Shown here one piece after another: positions 17,361-26,683 of a stretch of DNA of 64,000 bases. The notes beneath the pieces are model-generated. The model saw nothing but the letters and a program-made list of their open reading frames with translations. It had not been told where the DNA came from and did not search any database. Within the stretch, counting starts at the first letter, position 1, and each line of letters starts with the position of its first letter. The DNA lies in NCBI GenBank assembly GCA_024802545.1, contig CP103416.1, forward strand, positions 1,674,001 through 1,738,000, read 5' to 3'. The stretch comes from SAR92 clade bacterium H455 (lineage in GTDB: Bacteria > Pseudomonadota > Gammaproteobacteria > Pseudomonadales > Porticoccaceae). Both the position numbers and the translations under genes were made by a program.

Positions 17361-19103
17361 GTGACAATACAGACAATAGTAGTTCCAGACCTTGGTGGTG
17401 CAGAGACCGTAGAGGTTATCGAGCTTGGCCTAAGCCCCGGTGATAGTATTGAGGTTGAAGATTCCCTGTTGGTTTTGGAATCTGACAAAGCCACTATGGA
17501 TATCCCGAGTCCCGCTGCCGGCGCGCTGGTAAAGTATCTGGTTGCCGAGGGTGCCACGGTTAAAGTCGGTGATCCCATCGCTGAAATCGAAGTGGCCGGT
17601 GAAGCTACTGCAGAGACTCCTGAGGTTGAAGACATCGAGCAGGTGGTCCATGAGCCAGCTGCCGAGGTTATTGCAGAGGTTGTTGAAGAGACTGAAGCAA
17701 AAGTCAGCCCAGTTGAGGCAGCTGCTAGTAGCTCCGTTGAACAGCTAATTCTGATTCCAGATATTGGCAGTGACGACAAAGTTGAATTAATTGAGATCTC
17801 TATTGCCGTGGGTGACGAGGTCGCTGAAGGCGACACATTAGTGGTGCTCGAATCTGACAAAGCCACCATGGATGTGCCTTCAACCCATTCCGGCAAGGTG
17901 TTAAAAATCCTTGTAGCGGAGGGCGCTAAGCTTGGCACTGGCGATGCTGTCGCACTGTTTGAAGTGGCTGGTGAAGCGGCCGCGCCGATTGATCAACAGT
18001 CCGCGCCAGTGGCTCAAGAGTCCGCGCCGGTTGTTGCAGAGCCTGAAAATGAAAAGCCTGTTGCTAAAGCCGCCCCAGCTGCGGCTGCAGCGGCTAAAGT
18101 TACTTCAGCAGCTGACTCTATTCAGTCAGCTCCCGGTCAACCAGCCCAGCCAGCATCTGTCGCCGTCCAGCCGGTTGCAGCGACTGATGGAGCTAGTCTC
18201 TATGCTGGCCCAGCGGTGCGTCTAATTGCCCGTGAATTGGGTGTGTCATTGAGCCAAGTGCAAGGCACTGGTCCACGAGGACGCATCCTTAAAGACGACG
18301 TGAGTAACTTTGTTAAGCAGGTGATGAAAAATAAAGACGCCCCTGCAGCTTCAGCAAACGGTGGCAGTGGCATTCCTGTGGTTCCCGCCATTGACTTCAG
18401 CCAGTTCGGTAAGATTGAAGAACTGTCCATGAGCAAGATACAACGACTCACCGCAGCCAATATGCAGCGCAACTGGTTAAATGTTCCCCATGTCACCCAG
18501 TTCGACGATGCCGATATCACCGAGTTGGAAGCATTTCGCAAAGGCCTCAAAGCTGAAGGAGAAAAGCGTGGTGTACGGGTTACTCCTGTAGCCTTTCTGA
18601 TCAAAGCGATCGCTGCGGCACTGGAGGCCAATCCAGAATTTAATCGTTCACTGGCGGCCGATGGTCAGAGTCTGATCCAGAAGCATTACTGCCATGTGGG
18701 TATGGCGGTGGATACCCCCCGTGGTTTGATGGTGCCGGTTATACGTGATGTGAACGAAAAGGGCATCTGGGATATTTCAGCTGAAATCAGCCTGCTGGCT
18801 GGCAAGGCGCGAGATGGCAAGCTAAAACCTGCCGAGATGCAGGGCGGCTGTTTCACGCTTTCAAGCTTGGGAGCGATTGGCGGCAATGGCTTTACGCCTA
18901 TAGTGAACGCCCCAGAAGTGGGTATTCTCGGTGTCTCTAAATCACAGATCAAGCCGGTTTGGGATGGTTCTGAATTCGTTCCGCGCTTGCTGTTGCCTAT
19001 GGCTTTGTCCTATGATCACCGCGCCATTAATGGTGGCGATGCCGGGCGCTTTATGACCCATCTGGTAAAGCTGCTCAGTGATATTCGTTACCTTGCGTTG
19101 TAG
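17361..19103 (+). CDS. aceF: Dihydrolipoyl acetyltransferase (PDH E2)
   Basis: AceF carries acetyl groups on lipoyl-lysine and transfers them to CoA in the pyruvate dehydrogenase complex. Domain order is two lipoyl domains, each with the ESDKATMD lipoylation site, Ala/Pro/Glu-rich linkers, a peripheral subunit-binding domain (AGPAVRLIARELGV...GTGPRGRILKDDV), and the catalytic domain with the DHRAINGGDAGRF active-site motif near the C-terminus. E. coli has three lipoyl domains; two is common in other gammaproteobacteria. I chose the GTG at 17361 because AAAGGA lies six bases upstream and the product begins at the lipoyl domain; a GTG at 17334 is also possible. Confidence 0.96.
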   Translation: MTIQTIVVPDLGGAETVEVIELGLSPGDSIEVEDSLLVLESDKATMDIPSPAAGALVKYLVAEGATVKVGDPIAEIEVAGEATAETPEVEDIEQVVHEPAAEVIAEVVEETEAKVSPVEAAASSSVEQLILIPDIGSDDKVELIEISIAVGDEVAEGDTLVVLESDKATMDVPSTHSGKVLKILVAEGAKLGTGDAVALFEVAGEAAAPIDQQSAPVAQESAPVVAEPENEKPVAKAAPAAAAAAKVTSAADSIQSAPGQPAQPASVAVQPVAATDGASLYAGPAVRLIARELGVSLSQVQGTGPRGRILKDDVSNFVKQVMKNKDAPAASANGGSGIPVVPAIDFSQFGKIEELSMSKIQRLTAANMQRNWLNVPHVTQFDDADITELEAFRKGLKAEGEKRGVRVTPVAFLIKAIAAALEANPEFNRSLAADGQSLIQKHYCHVGMAVDTPRGLMVPVIRDVNEKGIWDISAEISLLAGKARDGKLKPAEMQGGCFTLSSLGAIGGNGFTPIVNAPEVGILGVSKSQIKPVWDGSEFVPRLLLPMALSYDHRAINGGDAGRFMTHLVKLLSDIRYLAL

Positions 19104-19167
19104 AAGGGCGCTATAAGAGAGCCTTATAACAACGCTTAAACAGCTAAAAAAAGAGAGGGATTAAGTA

Positions 19168-19623
19168 ATGCGCTTTGTGCACAGCATGGTTCGAGTCACT
19201 GACTTAGACAAATCCCTCGATTTTTACTGCACCGCTCTTGGACTCTCAGAACTCTACAGATACGAAGTTCCCAAAGGCCGTTTCACCTTGGTTTTTCTCG
19301 TCGCGCCGAGCGATGTTGAAAATGCCCAGGAGAGCAAAGCCCCTCTAATTGAGTTGACCTATAACTGGCCCCCGGAAGAGGGCGAACCTGAGCAGTATGA
19401 GGCAGGCCGCAACTTTGGCCACCTGGCTTATAAGGTAGATGACATTTACGCTACCTGTCAGCAGCTTATGGGCGCCGGCGTGGTGATCAATCGCCCGCCG
19501 CGAGATGGCCATATGGCCTTCGTGCGCTCTCCGGACAATATCTCCATAGAGCTGCTGCAAGAGGGCGAGCCACTGCCTGCTCAGGAGCCCTGGGCCTCTA
19601 TGGAAAACGTGGGTAGTTGGTAG
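19168..19623 (+). CDS. gloA: Lactoylglutathione lyase (glyoxalase I)-like
   Basis: A 151-residue member of the vicinal-oxygen-chelate fold. The metal-ligand pattern of glyoxalase I is seen: H5 (MRFVHSMVRV), E in LIELTYNW, H in FGHLAYKVDD and E in ISIELLQ. The enzyme isomerises the methylglyoxal-glutathione adduct to S-lactoylglutathione in the cytoplasm. It is about 15 residues longer than E. coli GloA, through the LVAPSDVENAQESK segment and the tail. AGAGAGGG precedes the ATG. It lies 64 bases after aceF and may be cotranscribed with it. Confidence 0.9.
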   Translation: MRFVHSMVRVTDLDKSLDFYCTALGLSELYRYEVPKGRFTLVFLVAPSDVENAQESKAPLIELTYNWPPEEGEPEQYEAGRNFGHLAYKVDDIYATCQQLMGAGVVINRPPRDGHMAFVRSPDNISIELLQEGEPLPAQEPWASMENVGSW

Positions 19624-19667
19624 CTCGTAATTAGATGTTCTTAGCAGGTAGCGGATGGCACTGACGC

Positions 19668-20843
19668 TTACTGGTCAGCTTTTCTATAGGGCAACATTCT
19701 GTTTGCCTGCTCAATATGCCGCGCAATGCCACCTTTCTCTTCGACTAAAAACCGCGCAATAGCATCACGAAACCCCGGATGTTTAATCCAGTGCAGCGAA
19801 TGAGTTTCGATAGGCTCAAAACCCCGAACAATCTTATGCTCTCCCTGAGCGCCGGCGTCGTAACGCTTTATGCCGCGGCTGATAGCAAACTCAATACCGG
19901 TGTAATAGCAGAGCTCAAAGTGCAGGTAGGAAAATTCTCCTACACTACCCCAGTAGCGCCCATAGAGGGTTTCATGATCAAAAAAGTACAGTGCGCAGGC
20001 TATGGGTTGATCATTGAGCCAAGCCACTGCCATGGCAATTTGCTCTGGCATGGTCTGGGCGATCTGGGTGAAAAATTCCTCGGTTAAATAGCCGCGACTG
20101 CCGTTGCGCTTGGCATAGGTACGTTCATAGAGTTGGTAGAACAGACTCCAGAGGTCGGGGCTGATATCAGCACCCATTTCAATGCTGACTCGAATACCCT
20201 GAGCTGCAACATCAGCGCGCTCTTTGCGCACCATCTTGCGCTTGCGAGAGTTCATCGTCGCGAGAAAATCATCGAACTGCTGATAGTCGCGGTTGTGCCA
20301 GTGATATTGCACACCGCTGCGCTGTAATAGGCGCGGATCATTAAACAGTTGACGATGTTCAGCTGAGGGGAATAAAAAGTGCCAGCTTGAAGCGCCGGTA
20401 TCTTCTGCGACTGAGAGCACCTCATCGACGAATTGAGTGCACTCATCTTGGCTTAGGGGTTGCTCTGAACGGACTCGCGGTCCAGTAGATGGAGTAAAGG
20501 GGATCGAGGTGACCAGCTTGGGATAATATTCGAGCCCATTCTGGTGATAGGCATTGGCCCAGGCATGGTCGAAAACATATTCGCCCATAGAGTGGTCTTT
20601 TAAATACAGCGGCATCAGTGCAGCGCTTTTTTCAGCGGCAATCTCAATCTCTGTAGCCTCAGCATTTTTAGCATCGGGCTCTGTCATCTTGGACTCTGTC
20701 AGATTGGCGTCTGTATCACTGTCACGCTGCAGGGAGAGGTGCACCGGATACCAGCCGCTGGCGTCACAGGCGCTGCCACTATCTTCAAGTGCCTGCAGAA
20801 ATTCATGGCGCAGAAAGGGGTAGCTGAGGGCGGTGTGATTCAA
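19668..20843 (-). CDS. FemAB/GNAT-like peptidogalycan biosynthesis (DUF482) protein
   Basis: A 391-residue cytoplasmic protein of the DUF482 family, built on an acetyltransferase-like (FemAB/GNAT) fold. Family marks are MPLYLKDHSMGEYVFDHAWANAY near 75-97, NSRKRKMVRKERADV near 205 and YDAGAQGEHKIVRGFEP near 345. The substrate is not established. An acidic low-complexity insert (about residues 40-72, DTDANLTESKMTEPDAKNAE) breaks the first conserved block where relatives have only a few residues. The gene converges on gloA and is divergent from fabV. Confidence 0.82.
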   Translation of the reverse strand: MNHTALSYPFLRHEFLQALEDSGSACDASGWYPVHLSLQRDSDTDANLTESKMTEPDAKNAEATEIEIAAEKSAALMPLYLKDHSMGEYVFDHAWANAYHQNGLEYYPKLVTSIPFTPSTGPRVRSEQPLSQDECTQFVDEVLSVAEDTGASSWHFLFPSAEHRQLFNDPRLLQRSGVQYHWHNRDYQQFDDFLATMNSRKRKMVRKERADVAAQGIRVSIEMGADISPDLWSLFYQLYERTYAKRNGSRGYLTEEFFTQIAQTMPEQIAMAVAWLNDQPIACALYFFDHETLYGRYWGSVGEFSYLHFELCYYTGIEFAISRGIKRYDAGAQGEHKIVRGFEPIETHSLHWIKHPGFRDAIARFLVEEKGGIARHIEQANRMLPYRKADQ

Positions 20844-21038
20844 AGTCTTTGCTCAATTGGGCTAGGTTAAATGATTGTACGGGGTCGCCGCTAAACATGA
20901 TCAAAAATGTCAACTCTTGGTATATCAGATAGCAGAGCGCCGAAACCTGATTAAAGCGGATTTTTTTTGGGTAAAGATTGCCAGTAGGGTATCATTGCGC
21001 CCTTAAAATTCGATTCACCACAGTACGGAGACTCCAGA

Positions 21039-22226
21039 ATGATAATCAAGCCCCGCGTCCGCGGCTTTATGTGTATTACCAGCCATCCTGTCGGCTGCGA
21101 AGCCAATGTTAAAAACCAAATCGACTTCATCAAAGCTCAGCCTGCTATTGAAGCGCCTAAGCGTGTTTTGGTTATTGGCTCTTCAACTGGATATGGTCTG
21201 GCCGCACGGATTACCGCCGCCTTTGGTAGCGGTGCTTCGACACTGGGTATCTTCTTTGAAAAGCCGGGCACTGAAAGCAAGCCAGGCACTGCCGGCTGGT
21301 ATAACTCAGCGGCATTTCACAAATATGCCGAGCAGGACGGCCTCTACGCCAAAAGCATAAATGGCGATGCCTTTTCCGATGAGATAAAAGCCAAGACTAT
21401 TGAGACTATTAAGCAGGACCTAGGCCAGATTGATCTGGTGATTTACAGTCTTGCTGCGCCCCGTCGTCAGCACCCGAAAACCGGCGAAATATTTAACTCC
21501 ACACTCAAGCCAGTGGGCAAAGATATTACTATGCGCGGTATTAATACCGACAAAGAGACTATTCAAGAATTTAGTCTGACAGCCGCCAATGAGCAGGAAA
21601 TTTCTGACACTGTTGCAGTGATGGGTGGCGAAGATTGGCAGATGTGGATCGACGCTTTGGATCAAGCTGGTGTCTTGGCCGAAGGCGCTAAGACCACAGC
21701 CTTTACCTATATTGGCGAGAAGATGACCTGGGATCTCTACTGGGATGGCACCATAGGTCAGGCCAAAAAAGATCTGGATAAGCGCGTGCTGTCGATTCGC
21801 GACAAGCTTGCGGCTACAGGTGGCGATGCTCGAGTATCGGTACTCAAAGCTGTGGTGACTCAGGCCAGTTCCGCGATCCCGATTATGCCTCTGTATCTGG
21901 CCATGCTATTTAAAGAGATGAAGCGCGATGGCAGTCATGAGGGCTGTATTGAACAGCTCTACCGTTTGTATACCGAATGTCTCTACAGTGCCGATCCGCG
22001 CACTGATGAAGAGGGTCGTTTGCGCTGTGATGAACTCGAGCTGCGACCTGAGATTCAGGCAGTAGTAGCGGACGCCTGGGCCAAGATTAGTACGGAAAAC
22101 CTTGCTCAACTGACCGATTTCGCCGGCTATAAAGAAGAATTTTTAGCCCTCTTTGGCTTTGGTCTCGGTGGCGTCGACTATCAGGCTGATGTGGCCACTG
22201 ATGTGCCCATCAGCAATCTGGTGTAG
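21039..22226 (+). CDS. fabV: Enoyl-ACP reductase FabV (trans-2-enoyl-CoA reductase type)
   Basis: FabV reduces trans-2-enoyl-ACP with NADH in the last step of fatty-acid elongation and is typically insensitive to triclosan. The 395-residue length is standard. [12 protein letters not shown] near residue 48 binds NADH, and the active-site pair Y234 and K243 forms the Y-x8-K motif ([10 protein letters not shown]) that separates FabV from FabI. The N-terminal block [20 protein letters not shown] is diagnostic. The gene is followed 63 bases later by a lipid A-type acyltransferase, so the pair links fatty-acid and envelope synthesis. Confidence 0.96.
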   Translation: MIIKPRVRGFMCITSHPVGCEANVKNQIDFIKAQPAIEAPKRVLVIGSSTGYGLAARITAAFGSGASTLGIFFEKPGTESKPGTAGWYNSAAFHKYAEQDGLYAKSINGDAFSDEIKAKTIETIKQDLGQIDLVIYSLAAPRRQHPKTGEIFNSTLKPVGKDITMRGINTDKETIQEFSLTAANEQEISDTVAVMGGEDWQMWIDALDQAGVLAEGAKTTAFTYIGEKMTWDLYWDGTIGQAKKDLDKRVLSIRDKLAATGGDARVSVLKAVVTQASSAIPIMPLYLAMLFKEMKRDGSHEGCIEQLYRLYTECLYSADPRTDEEGRLRCDELELRPEIQAVVADAWAKISTENLAQLTDFAGYKEEFLALFGFGLGGVDYQADVATDVPISNLV

Positions 22227-22289
22227 CAAATTCACACACTGGTTAGTGAACCATAAACCGACCCAATTCCACTGGAATACAGGCAGCCT

Positions 22290-23249
22290 ATGAGCTCAAA
22301 AGCGACCCAATTTAGACCTGTTTTATTGCATCCGCGCTACTGGCTTATTTGGTTTGCGTTTGGTATTTGGCGACTGATTACGCTGCTGCCATTTTCTGTG
22401 CTACTGGTTATCGGCAAGGGCACAGGTCTGATTTTTTACGCTATTCCCAGCCGCCGTAAAACTATTGCTCGGCGCAACATTGAAATCTGTTTCCCTGAAC
22501 TCAGTGACGCCGAGCGGGCAGTCTTATTGAGAGCCAACTTTATTAGCACCGGTATAGCGGTGATGGAAGTGGGTATTTCTTGGTGGTGGTCGAAAAAGCG
22601 TTTTGGCAAACTGATGCAGTTTGAAGGTTTGGAGCATCTTGAGGCAGTTAAAGATCGTGGCGTCATGGTCTTGGGCATTCACTACACCAGTTTGGAAGTG
22701 GGTGCGGCAGCGCTGTCATCAAAGTGGAAAATGGATGGCATGTATCGGGCTCATGGCAATGCCGTATATGATTTTTTGCAGGCCCGAGGACGACTCAATC
22801 AATCGATTGGCGACAATTCTGTGTTTGAGCGTCGTGATGTTCGTGGCACCATGAAGGCGTTAAAAAACGGCCATTCTCTCTGGTATGGGCCGGATCAGGA
22901 CTACGGTTTACGTCAGGGCCTGTTCGCCCCGTTTTTTGGTGTGCAGGCGGCCACGGTTTACGCCACCGCACGCTTTGCCGAAAAGACCGGTGCAGCGGTT
23001 GTGCCCTTTAGCCATATTCGCCTACCTGGATCTCAGGGCTATAAGATAACCGTGTACCCAGCCCTTAAAGATTTTCCTTCAGGAGATGACCTTGTTGACG
23101 CCACCAGGATTAATCAGCTTATTGAAACGTTTATTCGCCTGCAGCCAGACCAATATCTATGGGTTCATCGGCGTTTTAAAAACCGACCAGAGGGTGAGGA
23201 CGATTTATATAATTTGCCAGCGCGTAAGCCCCGTCGCCGCAAGGTTTAA
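22290..23249 (+). CDS. LpxL/HtrB-like lysophospholipid (lipid A) acyltransferase
   Basis: A 319-residue inner-membrane protein of the LPLAT family that adds secondary acyl chains to lipid A. One N-terminal membrane segment (LITLLPFSVLLVIGKGTGLIF) precedes the catalytic H-x4-E motif in GIHYTSLEVG near residue 131. SLWYGPDQDYG and FFGVQAATVYATARFA match the LpxL/LpxM substrate-binding blocks. A basic tail (ARKPRRRKV) ends the protein. Whether it is LpxL or LpxM cannot be told from the sequence alone. The stop codon lies within the first unit of a 12-bp tandem repeat. Confidence 0.9.
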   Translation: MSSKATQFRPVLLHPRYWLIWFAFGIWRLITLLPFSVLLVIGKGTGLIFYAIPSRRKTIARRNIEICFPELSDAERAVLLRANFISTGIAVMEVGISWWWSKKRFGKLMQFEGLEHLEAVKDRGVMVLGIHYTSLEVGAAALSSKWKMDGMYRAHGNAVYDFLQARGRLNQSIGDNSVFERRDVRGTMKALKNGHSLWYGPDQDYGLRQGLFAPFFGVQAATVYATARFAEKTGAAVVPFSHIRLPGSQGYKITVYPALKDFPSGDDLVDATRINQLIETFIRLQPDQYLWVHRRFKNRPEGEDDLYNLPARKPRRRKV

Positions 23250-23298
23250 GTCATGCTCTAAGGCTGGCTTTAAGACTGGTTTTAAGGCCGTCTTCAAC
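23239..23298. repeat. 12-bp degenerate tandem repeat overlapping the acyltransferase stop
   Basis: Five successive 12-base units end in TTTAAG, TCTAAG, TTTAAG, TTTAAG and TTCAAC, at positions 23250, 23262, 23274, 23286 and 23298. Units 3 and 4 (GCTGGCTTTAAG, ACTGGTTTTAAG) are most alike. The first unit includes the TAA stop of the acyltransferase gene (23247-23249). It lies in the leader region upstream of dapA. Confidence 0.8.
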
Positions 23299-23391
23299 GC
23301 TCTGGCCATAAGCAAAGGTTTAGCTTGTGTCGCTCTGTGGCCATCAGTACCATGATGTGGTTTTACCCATTGAAGTAATAGGAAGTAGTAA

Positions 23392-24270
23392 ATGATTCGC
23401 GGAAGCATTGTTGCCATGGTCACGCCCATGCATCGAGAGACCCAAGAGGTTGATTGGTCAGCGTTGAAACACCTGGTTGATTGGCATATAGAGCAGGGCA
23501 CCAATAGCATAGTGGCGGTGGGCACCACCGGTGAATCGGCCACCTTGAGTGTCGCTGAGCACGCTCAGGTTATCCGCGTTATAGTCGAGCAGGCCGCTGG
23601 CCGCGTGCCGATTATTGCCGGCACCGGCGCCAACTCCACCAGTGAGGCAATTGTACTAACCCAAGCGGCAGCAGACTCAGGGGCCGATGCCTGCTTATTG
23701 GTCACGCCTTACTACAACAAGCCGACACAGGAAGGTCTTTATCTGCACCATAAAGCCATTGCCGAAGCAGTTGCTATAGACCAGATTTTGTACAACGTTC
23801 CCGGTCGCACTGCCTGTGATATGCAGCCTGAGACGGTTATGCGTTTAAGTGCGATTGACAATATTGTTGGGATTAAAGAAGCCACCGGCGATCTTGAACG
23901 CGCTGCAGCACTAATTGCCCAACGTCCACAGGGCTTTGCAATTTACTCTGGGGACGATGTCACCGCGAGAGAGCTAATACTATTGGGTGGTGACGGCGAT
24001 ATCTCAGTCACTGCCAATGTAGCACCAAAATTAATGTCACAGATGTGTGCGGCAGCACTGGCTGGAGATGCGGCTGCGGCAGCTGAAATAGATAGCAAGC
24101 TTGAAGCACTGCACCGAGACCTATTTGTTGAAGCCAACCCGATCCCGGTGAAGTGGGCAGTGGCTGAGTTGGGACTACAGGAAAACGTCTTGCGGCTGCC
24201 GATGACGCCCCTGAGCGCAGAGCACCATGAGCTGGTTCGAGCTGCTATGAGCAGCGCCGAGATTTTATAA
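23392..24270 (+). CDS. dapA: 4-hydroxy-tetrahydrodipicolinate synthase
   Basis: DapA condenses pyruvate with aspartate semialdehyde, the first committed step of lysine and diaminopimelate synthesis. The 292-residue length matches the E. coli enzyme. GTTGES near residue 43, [10 protein letters not shown] near 107, LYNVPGRT near 132 and the Schiff-base lysine K162 in GIKEATGD are all present. The gene begins the conserved dapA-bamC block, with an MBL hydrolase gene after it; purC, the usual third member in related bacteria, is not found here. Confidence 0.97.
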   Translation: MIRGSIVAMVTPMHRETQEVDWSALKHLVDWHIEQGTNSIVAVGTTGESATLSVAEHAQVIRVIVEQAAGRVPIIAGTGANSTSEAIVLTQAAADSGADACLLVTPYYNKPTQEGLYLHHKAIAEAVAIDQILYNVPGRTACDMQPETVMRLSAIDNIVGIKEATGDLERAAALIAQRPQGFAIYSGDDVTARELILLGGDGDISVTANVAPKLMSQMCAAALAGDAAAAAEIDSKLEALHRDLFVEANPIPVKWAVAELGLQENVLRLPMTPLSAEHHELVRAAMSSAEIL

Positions 24271-24341
24271 AGCTGTTTTTAGACTTAATGTTAAATTGAA
24301 TTGAAACTGATTTTTACCAAATTGATGGGTTGCCAATAACG

Positions 24342-25364
24342 ATGAAACGATTGATTAGCGCACTGAATGTAGTTGTTATTCTAAGTTTGACGGGCTGCGG
24401 TTGGTTGGGCCTGCGTGATCGCAGCGATGACTACCTGCTAGCTGAAGAAACGGCAGTGACTGTTGTGCCTCAGGGCATGGACAAAGCGGTTCTCGGACAG
24501 ATCTACCCAATCCCCCAGATTCCAGTGACCAGTGTTGAGTTGGTGGGGTTTGATGTGCCTCGTCCACAACCTGCTTCGGTGAACACCTTCGAACAGTCAG
24601 TTAAAATTCAGAGCCTCGAAGGTCGTCGCTGGGTGTTGATTAATGTACCCCCCAGTGAGGTATGGCCGCGGGTGCGCAATGTGCTCAATCGCAATGGCGT
24701 GCCGGCCGCACTGGCCGATGGGTCTGAGGGTATTATTGAAACTGTTTGGGTGAAATTTAACTCCGACGAGGAAAACTCACATCGCTTTCGCTTTCAGATC
24801 TCTCCCGGTGTGCAGTTAGACAGTGCTGAGATATCCGCAGTGCACAATCAGGCCGCACGCTCCCAGGAAGATCAAGCCCAGTGGCCACAATCATCGGATG
24901 ATGATCAGCGGGAAAAGGACATGCTCTCTCTGTTAGCCAATGATCTGGCCGCCAGTGCCGACTACGCATCTGTATCTTTACTCGCCCAAGATATTGGTGG
25001 CGACGCGAAAGTCGAGGTGGTCACTCCTGAGGTCTCGGATCCATTTATTCTGGCCAAGCTAAGTTTCGATAGAACCTGGGCGTCAACGCTCTATTCAGCC
25101 GATCGCGGCGGGTTTGTTATTATTGATCAGAATCGTTCTGCAGGAGTTGTCTTTGTCAATTACACCCCTGAAACAACAGAGGAACCAGGCTTCTTTTCCC
25201 GTCTGTTCAGAGGCAGTGAGGAGATTCTTGAGGTTAACTATCGCATTTTGGTTGAGACCGTCGGCGCCAATGTTGAGATTCGTATTGTAGGTACTGAAGG
25301 GCAGGGGCTAAATAAAGCCGAAACTCTTCGTTTACTTAAAATTCTGCGCAGCAATATGTCCTAA
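24342..25364 (+). CDS. bamC: Outer membrane assembly lipoprotein BamC
   Basis: BamC is an accessory lipoprotein of the BAM complex, which inserts beta-barrel proteins in the outer membrane. The 340-residue protein has a lipoprotein signal ending LSLTGC (cysteine near residue 19), an unstructured N-terminal segment, and the two helix-grip domains of the family, the second ending LRLLKILRSNM. Sequence conservation to E. coli BamC is low and the assignment leans on the dapA neighbour. A TTG four codons upstream is an alternative start; the ATG places the signal peptide correctly. Confidence 0.87.
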   Translation: MKRLISALNVVVILSLTGCGWLGLRDRSDDYLLAEETAVTVVPQGMDKAVLGQIYPIPQIPVTSVELVGFDVPRPQPASVNTFEQSVKIQSLEGRRWVLINVPPSEVWPRVRNVLNRNGVPAALADGSEGIIETVWVKFNSDEENSHRFRFQISPGVQLDSAEISAVHNQAARSQEDQAQWPQSSDDDQREKDMLSLLANDLAASADYASVSLLAQDIGGDAKVEVVTPEVSDPFILAKLSFDRTWASTLYSADRGGFVIIDQNRSAGVVFVNYTPETTEEPGFFSRLFRGSEEILEVNYRILVETVGANVEIRIVGTEGQGLNKAETLRLLKILRSNMS

Positions 25365-25457
25365 CAGCCTCTTATACAGCTCTTGGCAGCAGGTCGCTGT
25401 CTAGAGCTTGTCTTTAAAAGTTTTTTAAAAGCTTGCTCGTAAAAGGTTGTCAATAAT

Positions 25458-26219
25458 ATGCGCTTTGCATCTCTCGGCAGTGGCAGTAAGGGTAATTCGA
25501 CACTGGTCGAATGGCGCGATACCTGCCTGATGATCGATTGCGGCTTCTCAATTCGTGACACCACTCAGAGGCTCGCCAAACTCGGTAAGACTCCAGACAG
25601 TATTGATGCAATATTGGTCACCCACGAACACAGTGATCACTGGAAAGGAGTAGTGCCTCTGGCATCAAAGTTCGCCATCGATGTCTACGTCACTGCGGGC
25701 TGTGTGCGCAGTAAAAAAGCCAGCGGCAAAGACTACCCATTCAAAATTATTGACAGCCATCAAGCATTTCAGATCGGCGATCTTCAGGTCACTCCTGTGC
25801 CTGTTCCCCACGACGCCCGAGAGCCTGTTCAGTTCCTATTTCACAGCGAACAGCATCAACTTGGCATACTTACCGATGTCGGCTCGCTAACGCCGCATAT
25901 AGAGTCTGTGTACGCCAACTGCGATGGCTTGTTGATTGAAGCCAACCATGATCTCGATATGTTGTATGCCGGCAGTTACCCTGAATTTCTAAAAGACCGA
26001 GTCGCTGGTCCCTGGGGTCATCTCAACAATCAGCAGACGGCGCAGCTATTATCGGTTCTCGATCAACAGCGCATGCAACAGTTAGTGATTGGTCATATCA
26101 GTGAAAAGAACAACAGCTTGGAAAAAGTGAAGAGTGCAGTTGAAGGCGTGATCCGTAGCGGCGGCAATCTGCATTATGCCTGTCAGCAGCAAGGGTTTGA
26201 TTGGCTGGAACTGAACTAG
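25458..26219 (+). CDS. MBL-fold metal-dependent hydrolase, YycJ/WalJ-like
   Basis: A 253-residue cytoplasmic metallo-beta-lactamase-fold protein. The zinc motif HEHSDH lies near residue 55, followed by metal ligands in PVPHDAREPV and LLIEANHD, and H in VIGHISEKNNS. The start MRFASLGSGSKGNSTLVE is typical of the YycJ/WalJ group, linked in other bacteria to DNA or cell-wall coordination. The usual place of this gene between bamC and purC fits, and the 93-base gap suggests cotranscription. The substrate is unknown. Confidence 0.88.
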   Translation: MRFASLGSGSKGNSTLVEWRDTCLMIDCGFSIRDTTQRLAKLGKTPDSIDAILVTHEHSDHWKGVVPLASKFAIDVYVTAGCVRSKKASGKDYPFKIIDSHQAFQIGDLQVTPVPVPHDAREPVQFLFHSEQHQLGILTDVGSLTPHIESVYANCDGLLIEANHDLDMLYAGSYPEFLKDRVAGPWGHLNNQQTAQLLSVLDQQRMQQLVIGHISEKNNSLEKVKSAVEGVIRSGGNLHYACQQQGFDWLELN

Positions 26220-26231
26220 CCGACTGAAGCG

Positions 26232-26260
26232 CTCTTGCCTCAGTTGACAAAGGGCAAGAG
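26232..26260 (+). terminator. Inverted repeat after the MBL hydrolase gene
   Basis: CTCTTGCC and GGCAAGAG form a perfect eight-pair stem with a 13-base loop, 12 bases past the stop codon. It lacks a run of T, so it may be a weak terminator or an mRNA 3' stabilising hairpin. Confidence 0.45.
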
Positions 26261-26610
26261 TGGAGTGGAAAGTCGTGCCCTATAACTGGGTTTTGAATCA
26301 GCTTTTTTGTAGAAATTTTAAGTCAGCTGGTGTAATTGTCTGGAAAATCTCCCCTATCTATGTCCCTCCTTAAAACATTTTTTTCTACACTGCAATATTT
26401 TATTAGCTGATTATGAAAACTATTTTCGATTTTTTTCCACAGATAGCTTGAGTTTCTACTAATAATTTTAAAAAAACATCGTAAGCCATTGATTTTTGAT
26501 GTGCAAAAGCATAACTCATTGATTTATATGGCTATTATCAACTGATCAAAAAATGATCAATCTAACAGTCAGGCCCACTTTTGGGGCCTTTAGTAGGCCC
26601 ATAAGGCATT

Positions 26611-26644
26611 TCATCCACAAAGTTATCCACAGGTTTTGTGGGTA
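26611..26644 (+). promoter_or_regulatory. Cluster of DnaA-box-like sites
   Basis: TTATCCACA at 26623-26631 is a perfect R1-type DnaA box. TCATCCACA at 26611-26619 differs by one base, and the reverse complement of TGTGGGTAT is a weaker inverted site, so TATCCACAGGTTTTGTGGGTA forms an imperfect palindrome. A further near match, TTTTCCACA, is at 26433-26441. DnaA binding is inferred, not shown; one perfect 9-mer alone could be chance. Confidence 0.35.
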
Positions 26645-26683
26645 TCTTTTTTGCACCTTAATGGGGCGCTAACTCTCACTTCA

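Larger units (their letters stand above)
26220..26683. other. AT-rich 464-base intergenic region
   Basis: No credible ORF is seen. It holds a hairpin at 26232-26260, long A/T runs around 26380-26530, two TGATCA sites at 26543-26560, three interleaved GGCCC/GGGCC arms at 26571-26600 and a cluster of DnaA-box-like sequences at 26611-26644. It separates the dapA-bamC-MBL unit from a convergent lipoprotein gene. Confidence 0.6.

Noticed and set aside
26433-26644. Replication origin (oriC)
   Set aside because: There are too few DnaA boxes and no dnaA, gidA or rpmH neighbours.
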